DNA of 26,337 nt from Geothermobacter sp964501815 (GCA_964501815.1 CAZCUR010000036.1:1-26337); one strand, 5' to 3'. Positions 6,618-16,261 are shown, counted from the stretch's first letter. Made by a program: numbers and translations. Notes: a model not told the origin generated them from the letters alone.

Positions 6618-9452
6618 TTACGCCTCGCCGGCCCGCTCCAGCTGTGGCAGGCAGGCGCGCAGAAAGCGGCCGGTATGGGAGGCCGGATGGGCGGCCACTT
6701 CCTCGGGAGTGCCGCACACGACCACCTCGCCGCCGCGCACACCGCCCTCGGGACCGAGGTCAACGACGTAGTCAGCACTCTTGATGACGTCGAGGTTGTG
6801 CTCGATGATGATCACGGTATTGCCGGCATCCACCAGACGCTGCAGCACCTGCAGCAGCCTGGCGATGTCGGCAAAGTGCAGGCCGGTGGTCGGCTCATCC
6901 AGGATGTAGATGGTGCGGCCGGTGGCGCGCTTGCCCAGCTCTTTGGCCAGTTTGACGCGCTGGGCCTCGCCGCCCGACAGGGTGGTGGCGCTCTGGCCGA
7001 GCTTGATATAGCCGAGACCGACATCGCGCAGGGTCTCGAGCTTCTTGCTGATCTTGGGGATGTTCTCGAAAAACTTCGCCGCCTGGTTGGCGGTCATGTC
7101 GAGGACATCGGCGATCGACTTGCCCTTGTATTTGACTTCGAGGGTTTCGCGGTTGAAGCGGGCGCCGTGGCAGGTGTCGCAGGTGACGAAAACATCGGGG
7201 AGAAAGTGCATCTCGATCTTGAGGATGCCGTCCCCCTGACAGGCTTCGCAGCGGCCGCCCTTGACGTTGAAGGAAAAACGTCCCGGCTTGTAGCCGCGCA
7301 CCTTCGCCTCGGGCAGCTGGGCGAACAGGCTGCGGATTTCGGTGAACACCCCCGTGTACGTCGCCGGGTTGGACCGCGGTGTGCGGCCGATGGGAGACTG
7401 GTCGATGTCAATCACCTTGTCGAGCTGTTCCAGCCCGAGGACAGCGTCGCAGCGTCCGGGACGCAACCGGGCGCCGTTGAGCCGGGAGGCCAGGGTCTGG
7501 TAAAGGGTGTCGATAGTCAGGGTCGACTTGCCCGAGCCGGAGACGCCGGTGACGCAGGTCATCACCCCGAGAGGGAAACGCACGTCGATGTTCTTCAGGT
7601 TGTTCTCGCGCGCGCCGCGCACCTCGATCCAGCGCTCGGGCACCCGCCGCGCCTCCGGCACCGGGATCGACAGCTCGCCGGACAGGTAGCGGCCGGTGAG
7701 CGATTCGGAGCAGGCCATCACCTCCGCCGGCGTCCCCTGAGCGACCACTTCGCCGCCGTGCACCCCGGCGGCCGGGCCCATGTCGATGACGTGGTCGGCT
7801 TCAAGGATGGTCTCCTCGTCGTGTTCGACCACCAGGACGGTGTTACCGAGATCGCGCAGGCGCTTGAGGGTTTCGAGCAGGCGGCGGTTGTCGCGCTGGT
7901 GCAGGCCGATGGAGGGCTCGTCGAGGATGTAGAGCACGCCGACCAGACTGGAACCGACCTGGGTCGCCAGACGGATACGCTGCCCCTCGCCGCCCGACAG
8001 GGTGCCGGAGGAACGGTCGAGGGAGAGGTAGTCGAGGCCGACATGGCTCAGAAAGGAGAGGCGTTCGCGGATCTCCTTGAGAATGCGTCGGGCGATCTCC
8101 TGCTCGCGCCCGCTCAGCTCCAGGTCGCGGAAAAAGGCTTCGGCCTCGGCAATGGAGAGGGCACAGACTTCCTGGATGTTTTTGCCGCCGACGCGCACGT
8201 TGAGCATTTCCAGCTTGAGCCGGGCCCCGTTGCAGGTGGGGCAGGGCATGACGTTCATGTAGCGCTCGAGCTGTTCGCGCACCCCGTCCGAATCGGTTTC
8301 GCGGTAGCGCCGCTCCAGGCTCGGGATCACCCCCTCGAAGGGCTTGGTGTAGTAGTGCCGCCTGCGCCCCTGGTCCCAGAAAAAGCGCACCTTCTCGTCG
8401 CCGGAGCCGTGCAGCAGGATGTCGCGGATCTTTTCCGGCAGCCGGGAGTAGGGCGTGCGGATATCAAATCCGTAATGCTCGGCCAGGGCCTCGAGCAGGT
8501 TCTGGTAGTAGTAGCCGGTCCGTGACTCCCAGGGGGCGATGGCGCCGTCGCGCAGGCTGCGTTCCGGATCGGGCACGACCAGTTCGGCGTCGAAGTACAT
8601 GCGCGTTCCCAGGCCGGAGCAGTCGGGGCAGGCGCCATAGGGGTTGTTGAAACTGAACATGCGCGGCGTGATCTCCGGGTAGGAGACGCCGCACTCGACG
8701 CAGGCATGGTGTTCGCTCCACAGCTCGCTGATGCCGTCGACCACCTCGACCCGCACCGTGCCGTCAGCCAGGCGCAGGCAGGTTTCGAGCGAGTCGGCCA
8801 GGCGGGTTTCAATCCCCTCCTTGACCACCAGCCGGTCGACCACCACCTCGATGGTGTGTTTTCTGTTCTTGTCCAGCTCGATCGGCTGTCCCAGCTCCAT
8901 CATGTCGCCGTCGATGCGCACGCGCACGAACCCGTCGGCCTGCAGCTGCTTCAGCTCCTTGCGGTATTCCCCCTTGCGGCCGCGCACGATCGGCGCCATC
9001 AGCAGCACCTTGCTGCGCTCGGGCAGGGCCATGATGCGGTCGACCATCTGTTCCACCGTCTGGCCGGCGATCTCCTTGCCGCACTTGAAGCAGTGCACCC
9101 GGCCGACGCGGGCAAAAAGCAGGCGCAGGTAGTCGTAGATCTCGGTCACCGTGCCGACGGTGGAGCGGGGGTTGCGGCTGGTGGTCTTCTGCTCGATGGA
9201 GATGGCTGGCGACAGCCCCTCGATGCTGTCGACATCGGGCTTGTCCATCTGTTCGAGAAACTGCCGGGCGTAGGCCGACAGCGACTCGACATAACGCCGC
9301 TGGCCCTCGGCGTAGATGGTGTCAAAGGCCAGGGTCGACTTGCCCGAACCGGAGACGCCGGTGATGACCACCAGCCGGTCGCGCGGAATCTCGAGGTCGA
9401 TATTCTTCAGGTTGTGCTCGCGGGCACCTTTGATGATGATTTTGTCGGTCAT
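6618..9452 (-). CDS. uvrA: UvrA, excinuclease ABC subunit A
   Basis: The 944-residue protein has two ABC ATPase modules and the zinc-binding elements of UvrA. The first Walker A is GVSGSGKST at 32-40, followed by AEGQRRYVESLSAYARQFL; both ABC signatures (TLSGGEGQRIRLA, TLSGGEAQRVKLAKELG) and both Walker B/EP motifs (YILDEPSIGL, YILDEPTTGL) are present. Zinc cysteines are seen in CFKCGK, CVECG with CPDCSG, and CEACQGDG with CDTCHG. UvrA dimers find bulky DNA lesions, load UvrB, and in transcription-coupled repair are recruited by Mfd, whose gene lies upstream in this window. The start at 9452 (MTDKIIIKGAREHNLKN) is the family's usual N-terminus; upstream in-frame codons lie in the intergenic repeat region. 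No strong ribosome-binding site is visible. Confidence 0.98.
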   Translation of the reverse strand: MTDKIIIKGAREHNLKNIDLEIPRDRLVVITGVSGSGKSTLAFDTIYAEGQRRYVESLSAYARQFLEQMDKPDVDSIEGLSPAISIEQKTTSRNPRSTVGTVTEIYDYLRLLFARVGRVHCFKCGKEIAGQTVEQMVDRIMALPERSKVLLMAPIVRGRKGEYRKELKQLQADGFVRVRIDGDMMELGQPIELDKNRKHTIEVVVDRLVVKEGIETRLADSLETCLRLADGTVRVEVVDGISELWSEHHACVECGVSYPEITPRMFSFNNPYGACPDCSGLGTRMYFDAELVVPDPERSLRDGAIAPWESRTGYYYQNLLEALAEHYGFDIRTPYSRLPEKIRDILLHGSGDEKVRFFWDQGRRRHYYTKPFEGVIPSLERRYRETDSDGVREQLERYMNVMPCPTCNGARLKLEMLNVRVGGKNIQEVCALSIAEAEAFFRDLELSGREQEIARRILKEIRERLSFLSHVGLDYLSLDRSSGTLSGGEGQRIRLATQVGSSLVGVLYILDEPSIGLHQRDNRRLLETLKRLRDLGNTVLVVEHDEETILEADHVIDMGPAAGVHGGEVVAQGTPAEVMACSESLTGRYLSGELSIPVPEARRVPERWIEVRGARENNLKNIDVRFPLGVMTCVTGVSGSGKSTLTIDTLYQTLASRLNGARLRPGRCDAVLGLEQLDKVIDIDQSPIGRTPRSNPATYTGVFTEIRSLFAQLPEAKVRGYKPGRFSFNVKGGRCEACQGDGILKIEMHFLPDVFVTCDTCHGARFNRETLEVKYKGKSIADVLDMTANQAAKFFENIPKISKKLETLRDVGLGYIKLGQSATTLSGGEAQRVKLAKELGKRATGRTIYILDEPTTGLHFADIARLLQVLQRLVDAGNTVIIIEHNLDVIKSADYVVDLGPEGGVRGGEVVVCGTPEEVAAHPASHTGRFLRACLPQLERAGEA

Positions 9453-9469
9453 AAAATTTGCCAGGTTCG

Positions 9470-9554
9470 AGGTCAAAGGGGCAAGTAACAAGAACATGCA
9501 AACCGGCTCAAGTTCATTTGTTTTTCTTTGACCTTGATCCTTTTACCTTGCCCC
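9470..9554. repeat. Two interleaved inverted repeats between pdxA and uvrA
   Basis: AGGTCAAAG (9470-9478) is matched by its complement CTTTGACCT (9526-9534), and GGGGCAAG (9478-9485) by CTTGCCCC (9547-9554). The pairs cross rather than nest, so they could not form one simple hairpin. The 90-base gap between pdxA and uvrA holds no clear promoter or terminator. The second pair extends into the end of pdxA. Confidence 0.6.
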
Positions 9555-10544
9555 TGTCTGGCCGGCCATTCTCTCAGCCAGGCGCACCGCCGCCACCAGA
9601 CTGGCCGGACTGGCCTTGCCGGTGCCGGCGATATCGTAGGCGGTGCCGTGGTCGACGGAAGTGCGCACGATCGGCAGGCCGAGGGTGACGTTGACGCCGT
9701 CGTCGAAATGGAGCAGTTTCAGCGGAATCAGCCCCTGGTCGTGGTACATGCAGATCACCGCGTCACAGAAACCCTCGGCGGCGAAGTGGAACAGGGTGTC
9801 GGGCGGATGCGGCCCGGACACCTCGATCCCGTCCGCGCGGGCGGCCTCGACAGCCGGGGCGATGAGGCGCGCCTCCTCGTCGCCGAACAGCCCCTGTTCG
9901 CCGGCGTGCGGATTGAGGGCCGCCACCGCCAGGTGCGGACGTTCCAGCCCGAAACGCGCGCGCAGATCGCGGTCGGTGATGCGGAGGGTGGCGAGAATCT
10001 CATCGACGCTCAGGCGTTGCGGCACCTCACGGTAGGCCAGGTGGGTGGTCACCAGGCAGACCCGCAGCCGCTCGCCGGCCAGCATCATCACCACCTTTTC
10101 CACCCCGCAGCGCTCAGCCAGCAGCTCGGTGTGGCCCGGGAAGCGGATGCCGGCGGCGTTGATCGCCGCCTTGTTGATCGGGCAGGTCACCATGCCGGCC
10201 GCCTCGTCGGCCAGGCAGTCGGCCAGCGCCGCCTCGACATAGGCGGCCATCGCCCGGCCGACCTCGACATCTGGCCGACCCCACCTCAGCGCTTCGACCT
10301 GCAGGGCCGAAACACCCCGCACGGCGAGGCTGCGCTCGCCCAGGCGCAGCAGGGTCTCTTTGCCGCCTGGCTCCACCCCGGCGTCGAAGCCGAACAGCGC
10401 GGCGGCCCGGCGCAGCACGCCAACATCGCCGTAGACCCGCAGCGGCCGCCCGCAGGCGTCGAATCGCCCCTCGATCAGGGCCCTGATGATGATTTCCGGG
10501 CCGACCCCGACCGGGTCGCCCATGGTGATGGCAAGCGGCTTCAT
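9543..10544 (-). CDS. pdxA: PdxA, 4-hydroxythreonine-4-phosphate dehydrogenase
   Basis: The 333-residue protein starts with the family's MKPLAITMGDPVGVGPEI and carries the three metal-binding histidine regions: PGHTELLAE, LNPHAGEQGLFGDEE and MYHDQGLIPLKLLHF. It ends with the usual VRTSVDHGTAYDIAGTGKAS region. PdxA oxidises 4-phosphohydroxy-L-threonine with NAD(P) in the DXP-dependent pyridoxal 5'-phosphate pathway and works with PdxJ, which is not in this window. The start at 10544 matches the conserved N-terminus. A GGGA lies further upstream, so ribosome binding is weak. The gene follows the terminator of the surA operon and precedes uvrA on the same strand by 90 bases. Confidence 0.97.
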   Translation of the reverse strand: MKPLAITMGDPVGVGPEIIIRALIEGRFDACGRPLRVYGDVGVLRRAAALFGFDAGVEPGGKETLLRLGERSLAVRGVSALQVEALRWGRPDVEVGRAMAAYVEAALADCLADEAAGMVTCPINKAAINAAGIRFPGHTELLAERCGVEKVVMMLAGERLRVCLVTTHLAYREVPQRLSVDEILATLRITDRDLRARFGLERPHLAVAALNPHAGEQGLFGDEEARLIAPAVEAARADGIEVSGPHPPDTLFHFAAEGFCDAVICMYHDQGLIPLKLLHFDDGVNVTLGLPIVRTSVDHGTAYDIAGTGKASPASLVAAVRLAERMAGQTGAR

Positions 10545-10632
10545 GCGATTGTTTCCCAAAAAGGTAAGCAATCACTATAGCCGAGAGGGAGAAGGGCAGG
10601 CAAGACACTTGTCAGACCCGCCCGCCGGCAGC

Positions 10633-10668
10633 AAAAAAGGCAGGAGGGAGCATCTCCCTTCTGCCTTT
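10633..10668 (-). terminator. Rho-independent terminator after surA
   Basis: AAAGGCAGGAGGGAG (10636-10650) pairs with CTCCCTTCTGCCTTT (10654-10668) with one mismatch and a three-base loop. On the minus strand it is followed by six T residues (10638-10633). It lies 30 bases past the surA stop and isolates the mfd-ppiC-surA operon from pdxA. Confidence 0.88.
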
Positions 10669-10698
10669 CGCTTTTCACCCTTTTTCTTTCGCCTGCCG

Positions 10699-11649
10699 CT
10701 AGAGCCGGATGTCGATGTAGGCATCCTTCTTCATCGTCTCGCTCCATTTCCTGAACTCGCGCTCACGCGCCTCGTCGATCAGCTTCTGGCGGATCTCGGC
10801 CTTGACCAGGTCGAAATTGCGGATGCTGCCGGGCACCCGTTCGTCGACACGGAAGATGAAAAAGCCGGTCGGTTTTTCCAGCGGGTCACTGTAGTCACCC
10901 GGTTTGAGCCCTTCGAGCCTGCGGGCGATGTCCCGGGAAAGCTCCTTCTCCTGGAACCGGCCCATGTCGCTGCCGGAGCCCAGCCCCTGTGTCTTGAGCT
11001 CATCGAGCACGGCAGTGTAGCTTTCGCCGGCACGCAGCCGCTCGACCACTTTGCCGGCAAGCCGGCGCGCCGCCTCGACCTGGGCGGAGTCGGCGCCCTC
11101 GGGCACCGGGATGACGATGTTGGAAAGAACGACGTAGGGCGGCTCGCGAAACTCGTCGATATGGGCGCGAAAATACTCGCGGATGTCGCTGTCGCTGACG
11201 TCGACCTTGCTCTGGACCTGACGGCCGACCAGTTTCAGGCGCAGAATCTGGTCGCGCAGCTTTTCCCGGTAGGCCTTCATGGTCAGCCCCTCTGCCGCCA
11301 GGGCTTTTTGCAACCGCTCTTCGGTCAATTTGTTCTGACGCTGGACATCGCGGATGGCTTCATCAATCTCCGCCTCGGACACCTTCAGGCCCAGGGCCTT
11401 GATCTGCTGCTGCAGCAGGGTCTCCTCAATCATCTTCTCCAGCAGGGTCCGGCGCAGAGTGGCCATCTGCCCGGCGTCGATCTTCTCACCCCGGGCCCTT
11501 TGGGCCAGGCGTTTGGCAACCTCCTGCTCCAGCTGGTAGGTGGTGATGATGTCGTCGTTGACCACCGCCGCAATGCGGTTGATAACTTCGGCGGCGGCAG
11601 GAGCCGCCAGCAGGGTGAGTCCAAGCAACAGAGACAGTGCGAACCGCAT
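10699..11649 (-). CDS. SurA-like periplasmic chaperone / peptidyl-prolyl isomerase
   Basis: The 316-residue protein has a Sec signal peptide (MRFALSLLLGLTLLAAPAAA, cleavage after about residue 20) followed by the SurA N-terminal chaperone domain (EVINRIAAVVNDDIITTYQL, a motif shared with SurA). A single parvulin/PpiC domain occupies about residues 180-290 (LKTQGLGSGSDMGRF, LSRDIARRLEGLKPGDYSDP, GFFIFRVDER). E. coli SurA has two parvulin domains, so this is the one-domain form found in many Deltaproteobacteria. The role is folding of outer-membrane proteins in the periplasm. The start at 11649 has GGAGG about eight bases upstream. The gene follows the PpiC lipoprotein gene by 22 bases in the mfd operon. 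Confidence 0.9.
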   Translation of the reverse strand: MRFALSLLLGLTLLAAPAAAEVINRIAAVVNDDIITTYQLEQEVAKRLAQRARGEKIDAGQMATLRRTLLEKMIEETLLQQQIKALGLKVSEAEIDEAIRDVQRQNKLTEERLQKALAAEGLTMKAYREKLRDQILRLKLVGRQVQSKVDVSDSDIREYFRAHIDEFREPPYVVLSNIVIPVPEGADSAQVEAARRLAGKVVERLRAGESYTAVLDELKTQGLGSGSDMGRFQEKELSRDIARRLEGLKPGDYSDPLEKPTGFFIFRVDERVPGSIRNFDLVKAEIRQKLIDEAREREFRKWSETMKKDAYIDIRL

Positions 11650-11671
11650 GGTTGTTTCCTCCACGACGAAA

Positions 11672-12625
11672 TCAGGGTGCCGACGCGTCAAGTCTGGCAA
11701 AATCGACCTGGATGTGTGCCTTGCGTCGCAATCGCTCCAGCCAGCGGGCAAAAGCGGCTTGCTCGGCTTCGGCACGCAAGCGCGCCTCGATCTCTGCGCG
11801 CGCCTCGGCCAGCTTCAAGTTCCGGGCAGGGCGTCGGTCCTCCAGCAGGAAGACGTGCCAGCCGTAGGGACTTTGCACCAGGCCGCTCATCTGCCCCCTG
11901 GCGAGAGAAAAGACCGTCTGGTCAAATTCCCGGGGCATCCGCCCGCGGGCGAACCAGCCAAGGTCCCCTCCCTGTTCGGCATCGGGTGACAGGCTGAAGG
12001 CCCTGGCCACCTCGGCAAAGTCTTCGCCGCGGCGCAACCGGGCCAGGACCTCTTCCCCCCGTTCCCGGCTGGCAACCACAATCTGCCGGGCGCGCACCTG
12101 TTCAGGACGATGAAACTCTTCCTGATGCGCGCGATACCAGTCGGCAACGGCCTGATCATCGATCTGGATCCGCGCCCGCACCTGGCGGTCAATCACCTTG
12201 TCAATGCGCAGGTCCTCGGCCAGCTGCCGACGCCAGCTCTCCCGGTCGAGACCCTGGCGTTTCAGCCAGGCGTTCAGTTCGGCGTCGTTATAGTCGCGAC
12301 TCTCGGCCTGTTCCAGCTCGGCCACCTCGGCGGGGGTCACCCGGATATCAAGCCTGTCGGCTTCGGCGAGAATCAGCTCCCGGTCGATAAGCTGGGCGAG
12401 AAAGGCCCGGCGCAACTGGCGCAGCTGCTCGCTGTCAGGATGTTCGTCGGCAGACAGACTGCGTCGGAAGGCCTGGTCAAAGCGGGCAACGGAAATCACC
12501 CGGTCGTCGACCCGAACCAGGGGCACATCCGCAGGCACCTGATCGCGACAGGCGGCGCCGGACAGCACCAGAAACAGACAAATCAGGCCGATTGCGCAAC
12601 GCATCTTGAGGCCGCAGACTAGCAT
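11672..12625 (-). CDS. PpiC-type peptidyl-prolyl isomerase, probable lipoprotein
   Basis: The 317-residue protein has a hydrophobic signal ending in LVLSGAAC, a fair but not perfect lipobox, so it is probably a lipid-anchored envelope protein. A SurA_N-like helical region follows (VDDRVISVARFDQAFRR, LAQLIDRELILAEADRL), then one parvulin domain (VRARQIVVASRERGEEVLAR, DFAEVARAFSLSPDAEQGGD, PYGWHVFLLEDRRPA). It should assist folding of exported proteins alongside the SurA-like neighbour. The ATG at 12625 overlaps the mfd stop, which suggests coupling; an ATG at 12604 (MRCAIGL) would also leave an intact signal, and neither has a clear ribosome-binding site. The start is therefore uncertain by seven codons. 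Confidence 0.88.
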   Translation of the reverse strand: MLVCGLKMRCAIGLICLFLVLSGAACRDQVPADVPLVRVDDRVISVARFDQAFRRSLSADEHPDSEQLRQLRRAFLAQLIDRELILAEADRLDIRVTPAEVAELEQAESRDYNDAELNAWLKRQGLDRESWRRQLAEDLRIDKVIDRQVRARIQIDDQAVADWYRAHQEEFHRPEQVRARQIVVASRERGEEVLARLRRGEDFAEVARAFSLSPDAEQGGDLGWFARGRMPREFDQTVFSLARGQMSGLVQSPYGWHVFLLEDRRPARNLKLAEARAEIEARLRAEAEQAAFARWLERLRRKAHIQVDFARLDASAP

Positions 12626-15600
12626 GCGCCCGAAAGCAGCCGCAATTCTTTTCTGGCCGTCTCCAGCAGGGCTTCGGGCTCGAGATTGCCGACCTGGATG
12701 GTGAGCCGGTAGTCGGGCGAAAACTGATACCGGTCGGGCTGCTGCTGCAAAAGACCGAGTATCCGTTCGGGCGGTACCGGGGTACGGGAATGAAAGCCGA
12801 AGGTGAGGCGACGGCGGTCGTATTCGGCCAGTTCGATCCGCAATGCCTTGAGCTGGACGCGCAGGCGCATCACCTCCAGCACCAGCACCGCCGGAGGCGG
12901 CAGCTCGCCGAAGCGGTCGCGCAGCTCGTCGGCGATACGGTAGAGCTCGTCCTCGTCCTCGGCCGCAGCCATGTTGCGGTAGAGAATCAGCCGCTGGTTG
13001 GGGTCGGGGACGTACCGTTCGGGCAGGTAGGCCGACAGCCCCAGGCGGATTTCCGGATCGATGCGCTCTTCGGCCTCGCGCCCCTGCAGCTCGGCAATGG
13101 TCTCCTGCAGCAGCTCGGTGTACATCTCGAAACCGATGGCGGCGATTTGCCCGGCCTGGCGCGCGCCGAGCAGGTCGCCGGCACCACGCAGTTCGAGGTC
13201 GTGACTGGCGATGCGGAAACCGGCGCCGAGTTCCGTCAGTTCCTGCAGCACCCGCAGACGTTCTCTTGCCTGCCGTGTCAGGGAACCTTCACCGGGGATG
13301 AGCAGGTAAGCGTAGGCGCGCCGGCTGGAGCGTCCGACCCGGCCGCGCAGCTGGTAGAGCTGGGCGAGACCGAAACAGTCGGCGCGATTGACGATGATGG
13401 TATTGGCCCGCGGGATGTCCAGGCCGCTTTCGATGATGGTCGAACAGACCAGCACGTTGGTGTTGCCGGCGATGAAGTCGACCATCACCTTTTCCAGCTC
13501 CTTTTCCGGCAGCTGGCCGTGCCCCACGGCTATGTGCGCTTCCGGCACCAGGGTGCGCAGGTATTCGGCCATGGCGTCGATGTTGCGCACCTGGTTATGG
13601 ACAAAGAAGACCTGCCCGCCGCGCCGCAGCTCGCGCCGGATCGCCTCGGCCACCAGCTCCTCGTCAAAACGGGTCACATAGGTGCGGATGGCCTGGCGGT
13701 CGACCGGGGCGGTTTCGATAACCGACAGGTCGCGCAACCCGCTGACCGCCAGATGCAGGGTGCGCGGGATCGGCGTCGCCGTCAGGGTCAGGACATCGAC
13801 TTCGGCGCGGTACTTCTTCAGCCGCTCCTTGTGGCTGACACCGAAGCGCTGTTCCTCGTCAATGACCACCAGGCCGAGGTTTTTAAAGCGGACATCACGC
13901 TGCAGCAGACGGTGCGTACCGATGAGAATATCGACCTTGCCGGCAGCAGCCTGCTCAAGGATCCGGCGCTGATGCGCCGGGGGCACGAAACGGGAAACCA
14001 TCTCCACCGTCACCGGGAAATCCTTCAGCCGATCCCGAAAGGAAATCAGGTGCTGCTGCGCCAGCACCGTGGTCGGCACCAGCACTGCCACCTGGCGACC
14101 GTCGAGAACAGCCTTGAAGGCAGCGCGGATGGCGACCTCGGTCTTGCCGTAGCCGACATCGCCGCAGACCAGCCGGTCCATCAGCTTGTCGCTGGTCATG
14201 TCGTTGAGCACATCCTCAATGGCGGCCAGCTGGTCCGGTGTTTCTTCGTAGGGGAAGGCGGCCTCGAATTCGCGGTACATGCGGTCGGGAGGCGAATAGC
14301 GGAACCCGCGCGCCAGCTCGCGCCGGGCGTAGATCTGCAGCAGCTCACGCGCCAGCTCCTCGACCATGGCGCGCGCCTTCAGGCGCGCTTTTTCCCAGCC
14401 CTGACCGCCCAGCTTGTCGAGCCGGGGCTCGGCCGCTCCCTCGCCGCCGACGTACTTTTGCACCTTTTCAATGCGGTCGACGGGCAAAAACAGCTTGTCG
14501 TTGCCGGCATATTCGAGGTGGAGGAAATCCCCCTCGACCGCACCGAGCTGAAGGTGTTCCAGCCCCAGGTAGCGGCCGATACCGTGGTCGACATGGACCA
14601 CCAGATCGCCTTCCTTCAGCTGCGCCAGCGAAGAGAGCAGGGCGCGGGTGCGCGCCTCGCGGCTCTTGCGCCGGCGCGCCCGGGCTCCGAACAGTTCCTC
14701 CTCGGTGATAACAGCGCGGCGTTCCAGCGGCAGCCGGTAGCCTGATGACAGGTCTCCAAGCACCAGATCGATCGTACCGGCGCCGGGAAAGCGCTCGAAT
14801 CCGCCGGGCTGTTTCGGCAGGGAAAACCCATAAGGGGCGAGCAGATCGGCCAGACGCTCCGCCTGGCCGCGCGTGTGGCAAACCAGCAACAGGCTCCAGC
14901 GCTCGTCCAGCCAGGCGCGCAACCGCCCGGCGAGGGCGGCCAGACCGCCGTCCTCGGCCGTCGGGTCGAGGCGCAGATCGCCGTTACCCTGGGCGTCAAT
15001 ACGCCAGAGAGGGTGGTCCTGGTCGAGCCGGTAGACGTGCAGGGGCGACAGATCAAGACGTGGCAGCAGCTGCAGACGCCGGTCGAGGTCAGCGGCATCG
15101 AGATAGAGAGCGGCGGCCTCGACCCAGGGTTCGCCGCGTCGTTGCGCCGCCGCCTCCCCTTCCTGCACCTCGGCGGCAAAGGCGTCGATCTGTGCTTCAA
15201 TGGCGGGAGGATCGATCAGGACACAGCGGGCCGCGGGCGCATAATCGAACAGGCTGTCGAGTTCCGGATAGTTGAGCGGCAGCAGAAAAGAACGCCCGGG
15301 GGCCAGAAAACCCTCGCGCGCCTCCTCGGCCACCGCCTCACGCGCCGTGCGCGGCAGACCGAGGTCGTCACAACGCTGCTTGAGACGTTCGAGAAAATGG
15401 TCGAGGAACCGGCCGGTCAGCAACAGTTCCCGGGCCGGGTGCAGATCGATCCTGTCCAGCTCCTGGTCGAGGGAACGCTGGCTGTCGGGATCGAACAGGC
15501 GCAGGCGTTCAATCTGGTCACCAAAGAAATCCAGCCGGACCGGCCATTCGCTGCCCGGTGGGAACAGATCGACAATATCGCCGCGCACCGAAAAGGACCC

Positions 15601-16116
15601 GGGCTCCTCAACCAGGGGCACGGGGTTGAAGCCCAAATCGAGCAGCAGGCGTTCCAGCCGGGCCCGTTCAATGTCCTGGTTTCGTTCCAGGCGCAGACTC
15701 AGCTCCTCCAGCACCCGGCGCGGCACGACCCGCTGCATCAGCGCCGCCACCGGCAAAACGACGACCTTCAGGCGTCCCGACGCCAATCCGGCCAGGGTCG
15801 CCAACCGGGTCGCCTCGATCTGGGGGTGGGGAGTCAGGGGATCGTAGGGGCGCATTTCCCAGGCCGGGAAATGCCCGACCAGGCTGTCGTCGCCAAGATA
15901 AAAGCGGATATCCTGTGCCAGCCGCTCGCTCTGCCGCCCCTCGGCGGTTATCACCAGCAGGGGCCGGGAATCCCGCAGCGCCAGTTCGGCCAGCAGGTGC
16001 GCCCCGGCACTGCCGTGCAGACCGAGCACCTCGACCCGGGTGCTGCCGGCGGCGCAGTCATCGACAATGCTGCGCAGGGTTGCCTGTTCGATTTCGGCAG
16101 TTGGCTGATCGGACAT
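12619..16116 (-). CDS. mfd: Mfd, transcription-repair coupling factor
   Basis: The 1165-residue protein has the full Mfd layout: an N-terminal UvrB-like region (HFPAWEMRPYDPLTPHPQIE), the RNA-polymerase interaction domain (about 490-560: GDLVVHVDHGIGRYLGLEHL), a RecG-like helicase with Walker A GDVGYGKTEVAIRAAFKAVL and the DEEQ box VIDEEQRFGV, helicase C-domain motifs (STIIESGLDIPRANTIIVNR, LYQLRGRVGRS), and the C-terminal TRCF domain (LGLSAYLPERYVPD). Mfd pushes stalled RNA polymerase off lesions and recruits UvrA, encoded downstream. It is the first gene of the operon with ppiC and surA. No ribosome-binding site is obvious ahead of 16116. Its promoter is probably lost in the N gap, which starts 45 bases upstream. 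Confidence 0.98.
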   Translation of the reverse strand: MSDQPTAEIEQATLRSIVDDCAAGSTRVEVLGLHGSAGAHLLAELALRDSRPLLVITAEGRQSERLAQDIRFYLGDDSLVGHFPAWEMRPYDPLTPHPQIEATRLATLAGLASGRLKVVVLPVAALMQRVVPRRVLEELSLRLERNQDIERARLERLLLDLGFNPVPLVEEPGSFSVRGDIVDLFPPGSEWPVRLDFFGDQIERLRLFDPDSQRSLDQELDRIDLHPARELLLTGRFLDHFLERLKQRCDDLGLPRTAREAVAEEAREGFLAPGRSFLLPLNYPELDSLFDYAPAARCVLIDPPAIEAQIDAFAAEVQEGEAAAQRRGEPWVEAAALYLDAADLDRRLQLLPRLDLSPLHVYRLDQDHPLWRIDAQGNGDLRLDPTAEDGGLAALAGRLRAWLDERWSLLLVCHTRGQAERLADLLAPYGFSLPKQPGGFERFPGAGTIDLVLGDLSSGYRLPLERRAVITEEELFGARARRRKSREARTRALLSSLAQLKEGDLVVHVDHGIGRYLGLEHLQLGAVEGDFLHLEYAGNDKLFLPVDRIEKVQKYVGGEGAAEPRLDKLGGQGWEKARLKARAMVEELARELLQIYARRELARGFRYSPPDRMYREFEAAFPYEETPDQLAAIEDVLNDMTSDKLMDRLVCGDVGYGKTEVAIRAAFKAVLDGRQVAVLVPTTVLAQQHLISFRDRLKDFPVTVEMVSRFVPPAHQRRILEQAAAGKVDILIGTHRLLQRDVRFKNLGLVVIDEEQRFGVSHKERLKKYRAEVDVLTLTATPIPRTLHLAVSGLRDLSVIETAPVDRQAIRTYVTRFDEELVAEAIRRELRRGGQVFFVHNQVRNIDAMAEYLRTLVPEAHIAVGHGQLPEKELEKVMVDFIAGNTNVLVCSTIIESGLDIPRANTIIVNRADCFGLAQLYQLRGRVGRSSRRAYAYLLIPGEGSLTRQARERLRVLQELTELGAGFRIASHDLELRGAGDLLGARQAGQIAAIGFEMYTELLQETIAELQGREAEERIDPEIRLGLSAYLPERYVPDPNQRLILYRNMAAAEDEDELYRIADELRDRFGELPPPAVLVLEVMRLRVQLKALRIELAEYDRRRLTFGFHSRTPVPPERILGLLQQQPDRYQFSPDYRLTIQVGNLEPEALLETARKELRLLSGAC

Positions 16117-16161
16117 GAATCAGAACTTTAATGCCGCCCCGCGTACGGAAACGGCCTGAGA

Positions 16162-16261
16162 NNNNNNNNNNNNNNNNNNNNNNNNNNNNNNNNNNNNNNN
16201 NNNNNNNNNNNNNNNNNNNNNNNNNNNNNNNNNNNNNNNNNNNNNNNNNNNNNNNNNNNNN
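16162..16261. other. Assembly gap (100 N)
   Basis: Exactly 100 unknown bases separate the mfd upstream region from the end of nadA. A round-number run is the usual scaffold placeholder, so the true distance and any gene inside are unknown. Any reading frame across it is meaningless. Confidence 0.99.

Noticed and set aside
6495..8525. A 676-codon open frame on the plus strand inside uvrA
   Set aside because: It is antisense to a fully conserved UvrA, has no recognisable domain, and arises from GC-rich codon bias.
12790..14745. A 651-codon open frame on the plus strand inside mfd
   Set aside because: It mirrors Mfd codons on the opposite strand and shows no protein motif.
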